NCBI GenBank assembly: GCA_036365515.1
Contig: CM070875.1
Location: 93,314,628-93,378,627 of the forward strand
Length of the DNA stretch: 64,000 nt
Source: Torymus aiolomorphi
Lineage: Eukaryota > Arthropoda > Insecta > Hymenoptera > Torymidae
Reading direction: 5' to 3'
Numbering within the stretch: position 1 is the stretch's first letter; each line of letters starts with the position of its first letter. Shown here in pieces: positions 1 through 11,850 of the stretch. A program made the position numbers and the translations under genes. The notes beneath the pieces were generated by a model that saw nothing but the letters and a program-made list of their open reading frames with translations, ran no database searches and was not told where the DNA came from.

Positions 1-977
1 GTGAATCCATTTCAATCGTTTATAACAGAAATGGCAAACTTTTTCTTTGCTATCAACGACAAATTCGAAAAAATTCGAGGAGGAAAAAGATAAAAAGTTA
101 TGGTAATTATATACTTTTGACGTGACAATTTGCATACAGAGTAAAAAGTGTGGACGCCACCTACCGAATGAAAAATAAATGATTCCGTGTCGCACGGCAA
201 ACCCCGCTGTACCGCGCGTAGCGTAGAATATGCTTTCGTCCTGCCGTGCATATAATCTTTCGCGTTTTATTTGCATAGCATAAAACATCTTGGACACTTT
301 TTGGGAAATATCCTTTCCTACCTAAAAAAAGGATAGCTTTCAATATTATGGGTAAAACAAAATACTAAAAATATACTTTTCGTATATAGCACGTAAAAAA
401 AAAACAAAAAAATTATCTACACTGAAAAACAAACGTTAGTACAAGAGTTTGCACATATTACTGTTAATTTTGAAATATTATTTTTTTATGAAATAATTAA
501 TAAAATATTACTCCATGCGTTATTCAAGAATAAAAAAAAACAGGTAAAGAATTAAAGATTATAAAAGATTATTATTAGGCAACGAGGCGAGCGCAGCCCG
601 CGCGCTGTACCGCGTAGTCCCGCGCGCCGGAAAGGCAATGCGTCTACTCTTTCGCATTCTATTTCTCGCAGAAAACCTTTCGGGCACTCTTTGGAAACTA
701 TCCTTTCCTACATAAAAAATGCTCAGCTTTCAATCTAGAGGGTCAACAACAATATTAAAAATACACTTTTTAAGATATAACACGTTTTGTACTTTTTGAA
801 GGCGAAAATGGAAAATTTCGGGAAAACTGCCTACACCATTGAAAAGCTGAGGAAAAAGTACGTCGGAAATGCTTATCATAAAATTTTTTTAAGTACGTTT
901 TAGTATCGTAAACATGAGCTAGATATAGCACGATTTGGCGCTCGCGCGCCGCGCTGGGACATTTAACGTGAAACGTC
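1..977. repeat. Non-coding repeat block with a diverged direct repeat
   Basis: No credible coding sequence is visible. Two segments, about 208-375 and 608-785, are diverged copies of one sequence about 400 bp apart. Both run from CTGTACCGCG through a CTTTCGC-TTCTATTT stretch and a TATCCTTTCCTAC block to AGCTTTCAAT and an ending in AACACGT/AGCACGT. A GC-rich patch (590-640) separates them from AT-rich flanks. This is probably an old non-autonomous element or a decayed tandem repeat; the family is not recognised. Confidence 0.5.
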
Positions 978-1380
978 TCATATGTATGTATTTTTTTTAT
1001 TTATGTCTTTCAGACTTTTTATTTTTATAACTACCTTTGTTTTTCGGCTTCATTATTCTCACTTCAGTAAGGGGACAATCAGCGGGCTTTGCTGTCAAAC
1101 AATGTACTTTATCATTGCACGTTTCTTTAGTCCATAAATCTCTATATTTTTTAACGTACTCTACAAAATCGTTGCCATTTTGAATGAATTTTTGATGGGG
1201 CTCTCGAAGATTATGCGAAGTAGCACAATGCTTTATTAGTCCACCCACACCATCTACAGCTCTTTTACCGTGCCCAGTAGCAGTAGCATTTTATATCAAA
1301 TGTTGCTCGTTTTAATTCATATAATTGAAAGCGATTTTCAAAGTGGCTAGTGGCGCCGTCTGATACAATGGTAATTTTAC
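978..1380 (-). pseudogene. Fragment of an unrecognised 'GHGKG' protein family (copy 1)
   Basis: On the minus strand this matches the copy at 2840-3350 almost throughout, in inverted orientation. Shared protein features are a V-S-D-G-A start, an R-F-Q-L-Y/C-E-L-K-R stretch, a T-G-H-G-K-G/R-A-V-D-G-V motif, LIKH.ATSHNL and a lysine-rich C-terminus. Compared with copy 2 it lacks an internal stretch of about 110 bp (3083-3193 in copy 2) and its frame is broken in the GHGKG region, so only 83 residues stay open. The family looks like one repeatedly seen in insect genomes as an uncharacterised, possibly transposon-borne protein, but I cannot name it. Confidence 0.55.
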
Positions 1381-1498
1381 TTCCTCCTAGAGGAAGCTTT
1401 GTGATAGTAAATTTTTGAGTTGTTGTAAAAACATGTTATAATTGTGTTCCGAGGTGTTAGGAATCAAAATACATGGTTTTTGAAAAATGTCTGTATGG

Positions 1499-1619
<121 letters not shown>

Positions 1620-1639
1620 CACCTGGATCTCAGCTTCTA

Positions 1640-2420
1640 CTCGGTCGATTTTGACCGGACAGGTCTGATTTTTTTTGTTTTTTTCGCGTGATGGCGGGTC
1701 AAAAATCCGTTTTTTGATTGGGGCGATGCGTTTTCGGTTTTTTTAAAATTTTTGATTTTCTCAAAACTGTTTTTTGATTTTTTTTAATGATAGGATCGAG
1801 TTATTCGAATCTGGTGGGTAGCGTTCGAAAGAGAATTAAAATACCGATATTTTCTAAAAAAAAAAAGTTTCTAGCTATCACGGTTCTTTTGTTATTAACA
1901 AAACGTGTTTTTTTAGAAGCTTATAACTCCTAAACTTAACGGTCAATTTTTTTGAGAAAAATCATGATAATCCAGAATATAAATAGCTATAATTTGTTAA
2001 AATTTGAATACATTCTGTAGGCTAGATTTTGAGTAAAAAATTGAAAAATGAAAAAAATCAGTTTTGTATGTCCAACGATTACAAGAGTAAAATTGACTTA
2101 ATGGCTTCAAAATTCCTTTTAGAGGTAGATTTTTTATAGTTCTCGGTCGAGTTCTTTGGGCAAAATGATTGGTCCATAAATTTCAGAGATATTTGAGGTT
2201 AAAAATTTGTTGACATTTTTTAAAAATCGTAATTTCTCGAGAACGGCTCTATGTATCTGAATGGGGTGGGTGGCATTCGAAAGAGAATTAAAATACCTAT
2301 ATTTTCTAAGAAAAATTAATTTTCTGTCTATCACGGTTCTTTAGTTATCATCAAAAACAAAAACATGTTTTTTTTTTAAAAACTCATAACTCCAATGATG
2401 TTATCATCATTATATTATAA
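1640..2420. repeat. Diverged direct repeat in AT-rich DNA
   Basis: Two copies of a ~150-bp sequence lie at about 1795-1945 and 2240-2395. Each has GGTGGGT, then CATTCGAAAGAGAATTAAAA (GTTCGAAAG in copy 1), then ATATTTTCTAA, CTATCACGGTTCTTT and a closing CATAACTCC/TATAACTCC. They sit about 445 bp apart in direct orientation. No protein is visible. Confidence 0.6.
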
Positions 2421-2811
2421 AAGTATATAGTATTTGTTTTATTATAAAATATAGATATTTTACTTCTATTTCAAATGATAACTTTATTTATCAGCTCAAA
2501 ATTTATATAAATTTGATATAAATAAATAATAAATAAATAAATAAATTTAAAAATTAACAATTTTTAATATTCATAAATGAATTTAATTATAATTATGCAA
2601 TAAATTTTTTAAAAAATTATAAATTTTGTTATTAAAATTAATTAAAGGAATCAACAAATTACGGTTGAGGAAGCTACGGGCCAATGAATTGGCAGCAGTA
2701 TTTTTATTGAATCACAACAATTGGCTTTCAAGTAGCTTATAATTGTTTTTACTGCTAGCAAAGCATACGCTGAATCATGTTTTCGGTCATCACTTGTGAC
2801 TGCGAAACTTT
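2421..2811. other. AT-rich stretch, no gene seen
   Basis: Very AT-rich DNA with short TAAA/ATAA runs. No open frame, tRNA, rRNA or terminal repeat was recognised. Confidence 0.6.
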
Positions 2812-3333
2812 GTGTGGAATCCCCTTGATAAGAGATTGAAAATTACCATTGTATCAGACGGTGCCGCTAGCCACTTTAAAAATCGCTTTCAATTATGTGA
2901 ATTAAAACGAGTACCATTTGATATAAAATGGTTGTTCTCTACTACTGGGCATGGTAAAGGAGCTGTAGATGGTGTGGATGGACTTATAAAGCATTATGCT
3001 ACTTCGCATAATCTTTGAGAGCCCCATGAAAAATCCATTCATAATGCCAACGATTTTATAGAGCACGTTCAAAAATATACAGAAGCAATTAAAATAATAC
3101 ATTTACAAGACGTTGACGTAGAAGAGTTTAGAAAAGTAAAAAATGTTGATTGGCTTGCTACTCCTAAGTATCCTGGAATTTGAATAACTCATTTATGGAT
3201 TAAAAAAACGTGCAATGGTAAAGTACATTGTTTGACAGCAAAGACCACTGATCATCCCCTTACTGAAGTAAGAATAACGAAACCGAAAAACAAAGGTAGT
3301 TATAAAAATAAAAAATCTAAAAGACATAAATAA
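2812..3333 (+). pseudogene. Fragment of the same unrecognised 'GHGKG' family (copy 2)
   Basis: The open part (2812-3018) reads V-S-D-G-A-A-S-H-F-K-N-R-F-Q-L near its start, followed by T-T-G-H-G-K-G-A-V-D-G-V-D-G-L-I-K-H. Stops follow at 3016 and 3181. The coding signal continues in the same general direction through a W-L-A-T-P stretch (around 3150) to the lysine-rich tail that copy 1 also has. Copies 1 and 2 face each other (inverted), about 1.4 kb apart. The role is unknown; the conserved Asp, His and Gly residues suggest an enzyme or transposase-like fold, but this is inference. Confidence 0.55.
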
Positions 3334-3339
3334 AAAAAT

Positions 3340-4972
3340 ACATACATATGAGCATACCTGTATATTACTTATATACGCACAAAGATAAACATCTTTATAT
3401 TAACTGTTATATCATTGTTATATCACTATGTATAAGCGCTAAGCATGAAAAATTTGTTTGTGTGTTATCTCATTAGTGATCGTTATCGCAGCGGAAAACC
3501 CGTGGATCTCACAAACACGCCTAGATAGCTATTTACGTCCTCTATCATGAGAAAATAAAATTGAGAAAAAAAAATAGGCTTTTTCGAGAAAAACGCATTT
3601 TTCTCAAAACGGCATTTTTCAGTAAAAAGTGCATAACTCGGGTATTTTTTATTTTCTTTTGAAAATAACATACAGTCCATGAAAGAGGGCTCAAACCTGA
3701 GTGGAATTATGTGTTGCACGCTAAAAAGCTTAAAAAACTGGTGAAGCAGTAGCTGTTTGAAAATTACATTGAAAAAATTTATTTCTAAGTACGGATTTTC
3801 TCGGAATTTTGCGACTTTGCTGAACGCCTGAAATTTTGTTGCAACAAAAAAATAAAAATATACGGGTTAAATAATTTTTGGAGAAGAACATAAATACTTT
3901 TATCCCAAAATGATCGGTGACATAGGCATACGCGGCCCACCTGATTTGAGATAGATTCGGCCATATATGTATATAAAGAAGCACAAGTAATTGTTATATA
4001 AGTTACAGCTAAAGAGGAAACCAATTTAACAATAAATTAATAACAATATAATATTTATTACTTGAATTTTTTCATAATTCAGAGGTATGTGATAATAATT
4101 AAGTAGCACTTGTTCATATCACTGCAAACCATACATATATCAAATTGAAAACGACAGCTCAGATTATTTTAACTCAGGCGTCGCTCATTTCAACATACTA
4201 ATGTACTATGTAAGTATGTGTGTGCTGGGGACCCAGGGTACGAAAACCCTATTCCACAGTTTTCCCCAACGCCTATCAACCATTGAGTACACGAGGGCGC
4301 GCTCGATGTCGGCCTCGCGTGATTTTGATATATCGATTATTAGTTTTTCAAGGAAGCAAAGTGGATTGGATAATTTACTGGACGAATGTAAGGTCGATTA
4401 ATGAAAACAATTGTTTTGGTAAAAAACATACACCCCATTTTATTAACACACCATACATGCATACACACACATTTACATAAGTAACACATAATAGTGCACG
4501 CAGCACTAAGAAATTTTACAGTTGTGTTGTCGTTGTAGTGTCACGGCCGGTGGTAAGTGGCGCGAGGAGCGTGTAGTGGGCTGTCTGGCATAGTGTAGTA
4601 TCTTTGAGCCTTCCTTTCTTTGGTTGTTATTAGGTTTTAATGATGATGGTGACTAGCTGTATCTGGAGTAGCCTTCTTTTTTGGGGAAAGAGTAGGTCTT
4701 GGTGGAAAAATATTTAAAACGGTCAGAATCTTTACCCGTGGAGGAATGGTCTTTTTTATCGACGAGAGGTTGTTTGTCCTCCGGCTTGCCGGTTGGTTTG
4801 CTGAATGGCGGTCCCACGATGTTGTCCCGATGAGGATCGCAGCCCTACTGTTTTATCGCAGTGTTGCGCTTTACTTATATTTATGTGGTGGTGGTGGTGG
4901 GTGATAGGAATGATGACTCAAGTGAGGAAAGATTCGTAAAAGTGAAAAAGCAAATGTGACAATAATGTGTAT
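3340..4972. other. Non-coding stretch, probably reaching the distal Polinton end
   Basis: No protein that I can support. The 66-86 residue open frames at 4201-4480 have no recognisable motif. A short (GGT)n tract lies near 4882-4900. The distal end of the Polinton should lie in or near here, but I found no counterpart of this sequence beyond 45.5 kb, so its terminal inverted repeats were not located. Confidence 0.5.
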
Positions 4973-5845
4973 TTATTGGATGCTTTCGTGTACTTCTTTT
5001 TCCAGAATGTGTAAATACAGAGTGCGTAGTTCTAAAAACAATTTATCTACGTCGGTTTCTCTAAAGTTTGAATAACCTACGCGTTTGTTCATATTAGATT
5101 TGAAATTTTCTTTTAGTTCGTCGAATATTTTTAGAAAAGTTATACCGTCAAAAAATGAGTGTATTATATTCTCGTCGTTTTTTTCATGAATGTGTATTTT
5201 GATATTATTAATAATTAACTCTACTGCAGAATTAACAAATACCGCGATAATTTCTAGTTGTTTGAATCTAAAATTTATACACTCACGTAATTTTTTCAAG
5301 TGCGCAAATGTCTTTAACTGCATCGCAGCACTCGGTAAAATGTCGATCTTTCTCTTCTTTTTGGGCGGTTCGTCGTCGTCGGTGGTGGTGGTGGTGGTGG
5401 TGCTGACGGTATCGTCTTCGTGGATTATGCCGTGAGTGACACAGGGACTACGTCCATCGACGGTATCCCAGTTCTGCGCCTCGTGTTCATAGCAGCTCGA
5501 GAAGTCAGGCGGTGTAATTTCTCGACTATGGTTGTCGGATACGGCTTTTGAGCTGTAGCAGGCCATCAATAACATGTCGTGAGCGGGTAGGATGATTTTT
5601 CTAGGTGTTCGATTCTCGTTGATCAGATATTCTTGAATGGTGACAAAATGTTCCGTGAATTTTTCCCAGCTAGGCTTGTCCATAATGACGTATTTGTGAG
5701 GTGAAATGCCTCCACCAAATTGAATAACAGGGCGAAACTACTTGCCGAAGTATTATAAGCCAAGATAGACAAACTTTGAGTGCGATTTATTGAGAGCGTA
5801 GCTCGTGTTGAATAGCAGTGTGTACGGAATATTCTCTTGATTCAT
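4973..5845 (-). pseudogene. Conserved Polinton protein of unknown function
   Basis: The continuous frame runs 4973-5683 (236 aa), but the same frame stays protein-like up to an ATG at 5845, with two in-frame stops 30 and 35 codons after that ATG. I therefore place the start at 5845. Visible features: an N-terminal block with F-G-G-G-I-S-P-H-K; W-E-K-F at the start of the open part; a central acidic/threonine linker with seven consecutive Thr encoded by a (GGT)n tract near 5385-5402; a basic PPKKKRK nuclear-localisation-like motif; and a helical C-terminal half. The gene is distal to the protease in the same orientation. I recognise it only as a typical Polinton-associated ORF. Confidence 0.6.
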
Positions 5846-6103
5846 TTTAACGCTCTTTACGCGCACTTTTAAAAAAGTACTGTCGGCAATGCCCGAGATG
5901 CTGATGATGATGTGTTTTTTAGATAGTGCACAGTGCGGTTCGTACTTTCTTTTTAAGGAAATACTGCTTGACGGTGGAGATGTGGTGCTTTCAGCTGCTG
6001 CGCTTCTACTATATTATCCCGGCCGCGATGCCCTATGGTTCTTTATACACGTGCGAGCGTGTATCTCCCTCTGCTTCTTTGTGCAGTGGGTGGTGGTAAG
6101 CCT

Positions 6104-6538
6104 TTAGCCAATGACAGAGAATCGCGCGTAAAGACTTGACAAAAAGTGAGAATCGCGCGTAAAGACTTGACAAAAAGTGCGTAAACTACGCCCGCTACAC
6201 ATAAAATACAAAAACATAATACAATATTCTCCGCAGACTTTCGAATCGATGCTCTGCAAATTTTTCTTGTTCCACACGAGTCGCATGCAATTTCTTCCGA
6301 GTCGGTCGAGATGCCAGCGCGACTTAGGCCCCAGACCGTAGCTGTCAAAGTAGGTACCGCTTGCATGGCGATCTATGTAGAATGCCACCCAATGAGATCC
6401 AGGTTTATCTGACGTGTCGATATTAGTCACGATGGCTGCGGGAAGGCTCAAGGACCATGGTATATGGTCGGCGGCGTAGACTCCGATCGAATTAGCAGCG
6501 ATTCCACTGATGGCTCGTGTTATTTCTCGGATATTCAT
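6104..6538 (-). CDS. PRO: Adenain-like cysteine protease (Polinton PRO)
   Basis: A 144-aa frame. The catalytic pattern of adenovirus-type (C5) proteases is visible: a His in G-S-H-W-V-A-F (about residue 49), an Asp in Y-F-D-S-Y-G, and the nucleophile Cys in S-K-V-C-G-E-Y-C, followed by the usual hydrophobic I-M-F-L-Y-F. In adenoviruses and Polintons this enzyme matures virion proteins. The C-terminus is disturbed by a 31-bp tandem duplication (6117-6179), so the last ~20 residues are probably not original. It lies between two Polinton unknowns, in the usual cluster with the capsid genes. Confidence 0.85.
   Translation of the reverse strand: MNIREITRAISGIAANSIGVYAADHIPWSLSLPAAIVTNIDTSDKPGSHWVAFYIDRHASGTYFDSYGLGPKSRWHLDRLGRNCMRLVWNKKNLQSIDSKVCGEYCIMFLYFMCSGRSLRTFCQVFTRDSHFLSSLYARFSVIG
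6117..6179. repeat. 31-bp tandem duplication in the protease gene
   Basis: The unit starting GAGAATCGCGCGTAAAGACT occurs twice head to tail. Because 31 is not a multiple of 3, the duplication shifts the frame near the protease C-terminus. Confidence 0.9.
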
Positions 6539-6631
6539 TCTTGAGACAATGATGCAGAGTCTCCGATAGCTGTCAAGTATATGCTGTAACTACTCGAATC
6601 GTTGCTATTTGTATCTTTTGCTTCGTAGTCA

Positions 6632-7227
6632 TCATCGTCCGATTTCTTTGCAAACCGCAGAGTTTTTTTTCTTCTCCTTGCTGTGGTACTCGTGAAGCGC
6701 TGAAAAATACATTTCGCTATTCACCTTTTCCTTCGAAGCAAGCTGCCATTTTTCCGGTAGTAGCAAGTGTAGCCATTTCTTTATTTGATTAGCCTTGTAT
6801 AAGGCACAAAATTCTTCTTTATTTTCTGTGCACACGGTGTTTTTTGGAAAAATACTGTTGAACTTTCCAAATGTTGGAGAAGCGTATTTCTCCAAGTTAC
6901 ATATACAGCGTCCAAATAGTGTTTCGATGTAGCGGGCCTTCTCCTCACCACGTACGTAAATTCTTCTCGCCGCTCGTGCGATATTGTAGATATGTCGATG
7001 CAACTGACGAAGGCTCACTTCCCCCTCGAACCAATGAAGTCCGTGAATGTCAACAGCACAGTAAGTATTGATCAGTTTAACCTCATCAGGCAAGTCATCG
7101 AAGCTGCAGGGCGGCTGTACTATCCAGTGATCCATAATTATTTTCTGCAGACAAATGATTGCCACGTCCTTTGGCAAAAATTCTTTTCGGCATCACGGCA
7201 GCCTTGAATATCTATTATGTAGTCCAT
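6632..7227 (-). pseudogene. Conserved Polinton protein of unknown function (HGLHW family)
   Basis: The open frame 6632-7177 (181 aa) starts with a non-ATG codon. A true ATG lies upstream at 7227 in a different frame, with a protein-like start, implying one frameshift near 7175-7180. Conserved-looking landmarks are H-G-L-H-W-F-E-G, a basic I-Y-V-R-G-E-E-K-A-R-Y motif, C-N-L-E-K-Y and a C-terminal A-N-Q-I-K-K-W-L. I know this pattern as a recurrent Polinton ORF in insect genomes but not its function. It sits between the MCP end and the protease, in the same orientation. Confidence 0.65.
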
Positions 7228-7401
7228 GCTGTTTGGGGTATGCGCAAAAGTGCGTGTATGCTGACGGATGCGAGAGAAAAAACGAAGTGACGCTAGGTGG
7301 CATAGAGCGTACGTTGTTAGCGCTCTTGTCTCCCTCCACTTTTGTCCTCCCGCTCATACGCCCGGCGAGACTGGCGCCGCCTGTAGTGCTGACATCAGCA
7401 T

Positions 7402-8127
7402 TTAGGCACTGAAATCCGATAAAATTTGTCGAGTGGAGTCTATTTCGAGAATGTTATCGTATTTGGCATAACAATGCAGTTTATCGTAGTTGTCGGTGCG
7501 ACTTCGAAGCCTACTTCTACACGCACACTATCAGACCGAACGAGATTCCAGTGTGTGTGACAGTGAGCCGATAAGGCAGGCGTGAGATCGAAAGCTGTGA
7601 GAAAATAGCCCTGTGAATAATTGGTTCTGTTTACGCCGAGGCCCTCGTTGAGGAAATGTATACCGGTACCTGAGTAGAGTGTTTGAAAGGCTTCGATAAA
7701 CGATGCATTGTTCCCGGTAAAGTGTGGTTGTAATGGTTTGCTCGGAATTTGGACACTATCGACGTAGAGGGAGAGGTAATTTATGCCGAAGTGTTGAAAG
7801 TTGAAAGGATTAAGTCATCGATTTCCGTTGAACGCTCTGTTATCTACGAAACCAATGATTACGCGTTCCGGCAGTTGGCCTAGAATTGCATTATCGATAC
7901 TGTCACCGTGTATACCGGCGTGAAGCATGAAAGTTTTGATTTCGATGCGCGTTATGGGATACTTGGCTGTTACCCTGGCCAAATTATTGGCGTGCGCGAT
8001 TAAAATACCGGGGTTTATTTTCACGCGGCGAATAATGAGCGTAGCTTCTTTTATCCTTATGCCAAATTGCCCTTCGTCTGTGCTGTCCATCAGACAAAAG
8101 TCCTCTTTGCTCCGCACTAGGCGCACG
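7402..8127 (-). pseudogene. MCP: Major capsid protein, C-terminal part (Polinton MCP)
   Basis: This continues the MCP whose N-terminal half is at 33821-34425; element A separates them. The first part (7815-8126) is open; an in-frame TGA lies at 7812-7814; the frame then stays open through Y-L-S-L-Y-V-D, P-S-K-P-L-Q-P and F-D-L-T-P to a frameshift near 7460, ending with the TAA at 7402-7404. The F-D-L-T-P and N-L-V-R-S-D-S-V-R-V-E-V blocks are typical of the C-terminal jelly roll of Polinton capsid proteins. The copy is inactive through the insertion, the stop and the frameshift. Confidence 0.85.
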
Positions 8128-8452
8128 TGTTATATGAGTCATCACATAGGTACTTAGACGCATTGGCCAGCCAGCCTCCTTATCGCTCCGAATAGAATCT
8201 GCATGGACAAAGAGAAGCCAGAAGACAATGAAGATGTAATATATACTTTATACATATACTCTCTTTATACTCTCTTACTGTACTTCGCATCGACGATCGC
8301 CAGTCTCTGTCGGGCATCCAACCTGTAACGACATTTTAATAAATCATTATTCTAATCAACACCCTTTGTTCGATTACTTACTTACTTTGGCGAGTGTTAC
8401 CTGTGTATGTGTTACCTTTCCTTGGTGATCCACCGGGGCTTGCCACATAACT
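8128..8452 (+). repeat. 5' LTR of element A
   Basis: 325 bp. It starts TGTTATATGAG (the 3' copy starts AGTTATATGAG) and ends CACATAACT; AGTTAT...ATAACT form a 6-bp inverted repeat. An AATAAA-like TTTAATAAAT lies near 8336. The next bases, GGCGCTGCGGAC together with the last LTR T, give a TGG-initiated primer-binding-site-like sequence at 8452-8464. Confidence 0.92.
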
Positions 8453-8718
8453 GGCGCTGCGGACAGGATCGTGAAGCTGCAAAACTCAGATTCTCCCTCA
8501 ACCTGGTAACGGAAATCTTCAGCGAGGAAGCAGTTGCGTTTTAACGTCCATCATCACGGAACCTACTACATCAAGATTGGAGTTCACCTGCAAGCAGAGG
8601 TTCACCCAGAATCATTAAAGACAAACTAGTAAGTCTTCGAAATTTCCTATATCCTACCCAACCCTATCCTTTTAAGTGCAATTGATTTTACTTGGAGCGT
8701 AATTAAAGATAAAGCAAA

Positions 8719-9060
8719 ATGGCAAATAACGGAGATAATCAACAAAATCTTACGTTAGAACAATTTAAATTGCGACTTGCGATATGGCGCGACGCGATCC
8801 CCATATATGAAGGAGGTACAAGACTCCTATCGCAATTTATACAAACGTGCGACAAATTCGTAGAAAATGTAGCGACTGCAGATAATGCAATAAACGAGGC
8901 ATTATTCGCATTAATCAAATAAAAGATTCGCGGTGAAGTACTAGACTTAATAGTGGCAAATAACCCGGCCACATATGCCGCATGTAAAACACTCTTAGTT
9001 AATAGATTCAGTGATCCAAGTTCGGAGGAGTTACTATTTAACAGACTAACAAGGAAGGTA
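8719..9060 (+). pseudogene. gag: gag of element A, first segment
   Basis: Starts at ATG 8719 after a ~265-bp leader. 67 codons are open; an in-frame TAA at 8920-8922 is followed by clean continuation of the same frame to 9060, where the pogo-like transposon interrupts it. The sequence is helical and hydrophilic like errantivirus Gag capsid regions (T-L-E-Q-F-K, F-I-Q-T-C-D-K-F). The gag signal resumes at about 14222 and again at 24934. Confidence 0.75.
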
Positions 9061-9900
9061 CCCCAAGTGTAAGTCGCCGATTTGGACGATATTGCAATAT
9101 GTTGTAGTACATTAAAAAATAAGAGACACGTATTTTTTTACGTGCTGATAGACACTTTAAGGGGGTGAAATTTACCCCTAAAGTTCACCCTCAAAAACAG
9201 TTTTTTTCAAATATTTCAAAAATGAATAAAGCTAGCTTAATGAAACCGACGCCAAAAGTTGTAGAATAAAAAAGCCTTCAAAATAGCATTACTTTCAATT
9301 TTAAGGGTAGCAACCCCTATTTTTTTTTTCAAGAAAACTAAGCTTTTTTCATCAATTTTCAGCTATAAAAATTACAATAAATTATATATCGCCTCAAAAC
9401 TGATTTCATTTAAAAGAAAATTAAAAAATAAAGTTGACCTGTCTCGTGGTTTTGGCCAAAATTATTTTTTAGGTGTAACTACCCCTTATTTATTTTTTGT
9501 TCATTATTTCAGAAATAAATAAAGATACCTTAATAAAACCAACGCTAAAAATTTTAAATAAGAAAGGCTTCAAAACAGCATTATTTGCAATTTTAAGGGT
9601 AGCAACCCCTATTTTTTTTCAAGAAAACTAAGCTTTTTTCATCAATTTTCAGCTATAAAAATTATAATAAATTATATATCGCTTTAAAATTGATTCCATT
9701 TAAAAGAAAATTAAAAAAATAAAGTTGACCTGTCCTGTGGTTTTAACCAAAATTATTTTTTAGGGGGTAACTACCTTAATAAAACTAACGCTAAAAATCG
9801 TAAAATTAAAAAGGCCACAAATCTGTATCACTTTTAATTTTAAGGGTAGGAACCCCTATTTTTCCATTTTTAAGGAAATTAAGAGACTTTATTGACTTCA
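9061..9900. repeat. Left long terminal inverted repeat of the pogo-like element
   Basis: Pairs with 13365-14212. It contains 2.5 diverged copies of a unit of about 250-300 bp; the marker AGGGTAGCAACCCCTATTTT recurs at about 9303 and 9599 and, altered, near 9844. Confidence 0.85.
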
Positions 9901-10197
9901 ATGGTGAAACTTATCGATTTTTATCGACTTCTACTAACTTTTTCTAGCAGGGAGGGTAAATGTGTTTATTATTTTTTTCTGAAAAAATTGCGTAAATAAT
10001 CAAAATTTAGTGAGATTAATTTTTTTTCAAAAAAATAATAAAAATTAAAGTTACGTGTTGCAGAAAAATACAAAATGAAATGATAACTAATGTAAATATG
10101 GTTTTTGTTTTAACAACACAAGTTTTATTATTACTATTACTACAAAAAATTTAAAGTATTCTCAAAAAAGTAATTGTTTGTCAAATAGCTCGAGGTA

Positions 10198-11850
10198 TTA
10201 TGGATTGTAAGTTGTACAATAATGATATTCTTCAAAAAAGTGTTTTAAGCATAAAGATTTTTTACACCACGAACATCTAACAATTGCAACATTATTACAA
10301 CCATTGATCTCACAATGCGTTGCACAGGAATCTCCGAAACTGAAACTTACGGGGTCATCGAAATCTCCTGGTCGATTCACAAGATACCCACTTTTATACC
10401 ACGAATATTTAAATAGATTTTCATATCGTGGAGATGAAAATTGGTTATGAACCAAAGACTGTAATTTAATTAGATTATTTCTCAAATGTAAATTTAAGTC
10501 TTCGTCTATAAGCAAAACATGGTCTGAAAAATGTTTAACATAGTTCTTCCATGTGCGGAATCCACATCTAATGGCTGTATGTTTCCAGTCGTTCCTGTAG
10601 GTATCATTTTGAGATGTAGTGTTTTATCGTGTGGCGTAACTTCCTGTACAATCGTTGGACAATGACCACTCCAGGAATCAATTAGCAGCATGCTTCTAGG
10701 TCCAACTTGAGGAAAATATACCTCTTTTAACCACGCCTTAAAGAGTTCTACAAATTTTGATTTTATTTAAATGTGTCTTCCGAAGTAATTAACGTTTTAT
10801 TTTTAGAAATTAATAGAACGTGATTTTACCTGAATTAAGTTTTCCAGATGTCGAGGATGTAACATATACGTTTGTAGGCACAAACAAATTTTGTGAGACA
10901 ATTGGTCCAAATTCTCCGCTTCGTTCCTTTAATACTAAAAATAATGGTGATAGTAACTTTCCTGTGGCTGAAATTATCGGCTGTACAGTATAGCTATGAG
11001 TTGTTGATGTGACCGACTGTACAAGGCACTGTAATTTCTTTTCTCCTTCAAAAGCAAGAGATCGACCAGAATACATTTCCAACTGAACACCAGACTGGTC
11101 TGAATTATATGTATTGTCAGCGCCTATTTGATTAATCAATTGTTTGACTTCTGTTACGAATTCTACTTTGTTATGCAAATCATTTCTATTTTCTATACTT
11201 TTTTTTGTGATAAATTTATTAATTTTTCGAGAAACAATTCTATGGGTGTTTTTAAATTTTGAAAGCCAATGTTTTGAAGCTGTAAATCTTACGTCCTCAT
11301 TTCTGATTAATTTTCGTGCTTGTAGAGCCCATCTTCTTAAATCGTTGTGATGAATTATTAATCCAGCTTCAGTAGAAGCATTAAAATTTTCTAGTGTGAA
11401 ATCGCAAATTCTTGCAATTTTTTCTCGGTAAGTTCCACCGTGATTGATTTGGTGAGCCCAGCGATGTAACTGTGTTTCAGAACTGACTTTCCTGAATCTA
11501 TTTTGAACTGTTTTAAGCGATAAATTCTTTTTTGTTTTTCCACTTCTCCAATATTCTACAGCCCTTTTCTTGTATTCAAAACTCAATGGTTCTTCATGTC
11601 CCGTACATTGATCCGTAGGTAATTCAGGATAGTAAGGAAGTGTATGTAAATCAACATCTTCCACAATACGTGCATCTGTTTCTTTATATTCTTCTTGAAA
11701 ATCCAACGATTTTTCCATTATAACATCGATGCTATTAGACGATTCCATTAAATCTAACAGTATCATTTGGAAATGGTCTTTTATTTCTATTCCTTTAATA
11801 TTATAAGAGCTATCTTCAATATCAAGTGTTTGGAAATAGGCAAGCAGCAA
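10198..11850 (-). pseudogene. pogo/Tc5-like DDD transposase (two exons, one frameshift)
   Basis: Exon 1 (10830-11850) has a helix-turn-helix region (T-V-Q-N-R-F; W-L-S-K-F-K-N-T-H), then the first catalytic Asp in Y-N-S-D-Q-S-G. An 82-nt intron (10748-10829, GT...TAG on the minus strand) restores the frame into exon 2. Exon 2 carries the second Asp in L-L-I-D-S-W-S-G-H and the third in N-I-Q-P-L-D-V. A single frameshift near 10540 leads to the last segment (10198-10515), which ends in a Cys-rich finger, C-X4-C-X7-C-X2-C with a further C and two His. Layout and TA target fit the pogo branch of Tc1/mariner. Only the frameshift and the gag context suggest it is inactive. Confidence 0.8.
10748..10829 (-). 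other. Intron in the pogo-like transposase gene
   Basis: Donor CAG|GTAAAA and acceptor TTTGTAG; removing 82 nt joins a phase-1 codon and keeps a conserved-looking reading frame across the junction, whereas reading through hits stops. Confidence 0.75.

Noticed and set aside
4201..4480. 66-86 aa frames before the Polinton
   Set aside because: No recognisable motif, two frames overlap equally well, and codon use is not convincing.
5889..6366. Frames of 72 and 107 aa overlapping the protease
   Set aside because: The 107-aa frame is the same strand out of frame with the protease; its repeat-derived sequence comes from the 31-bp duplication.
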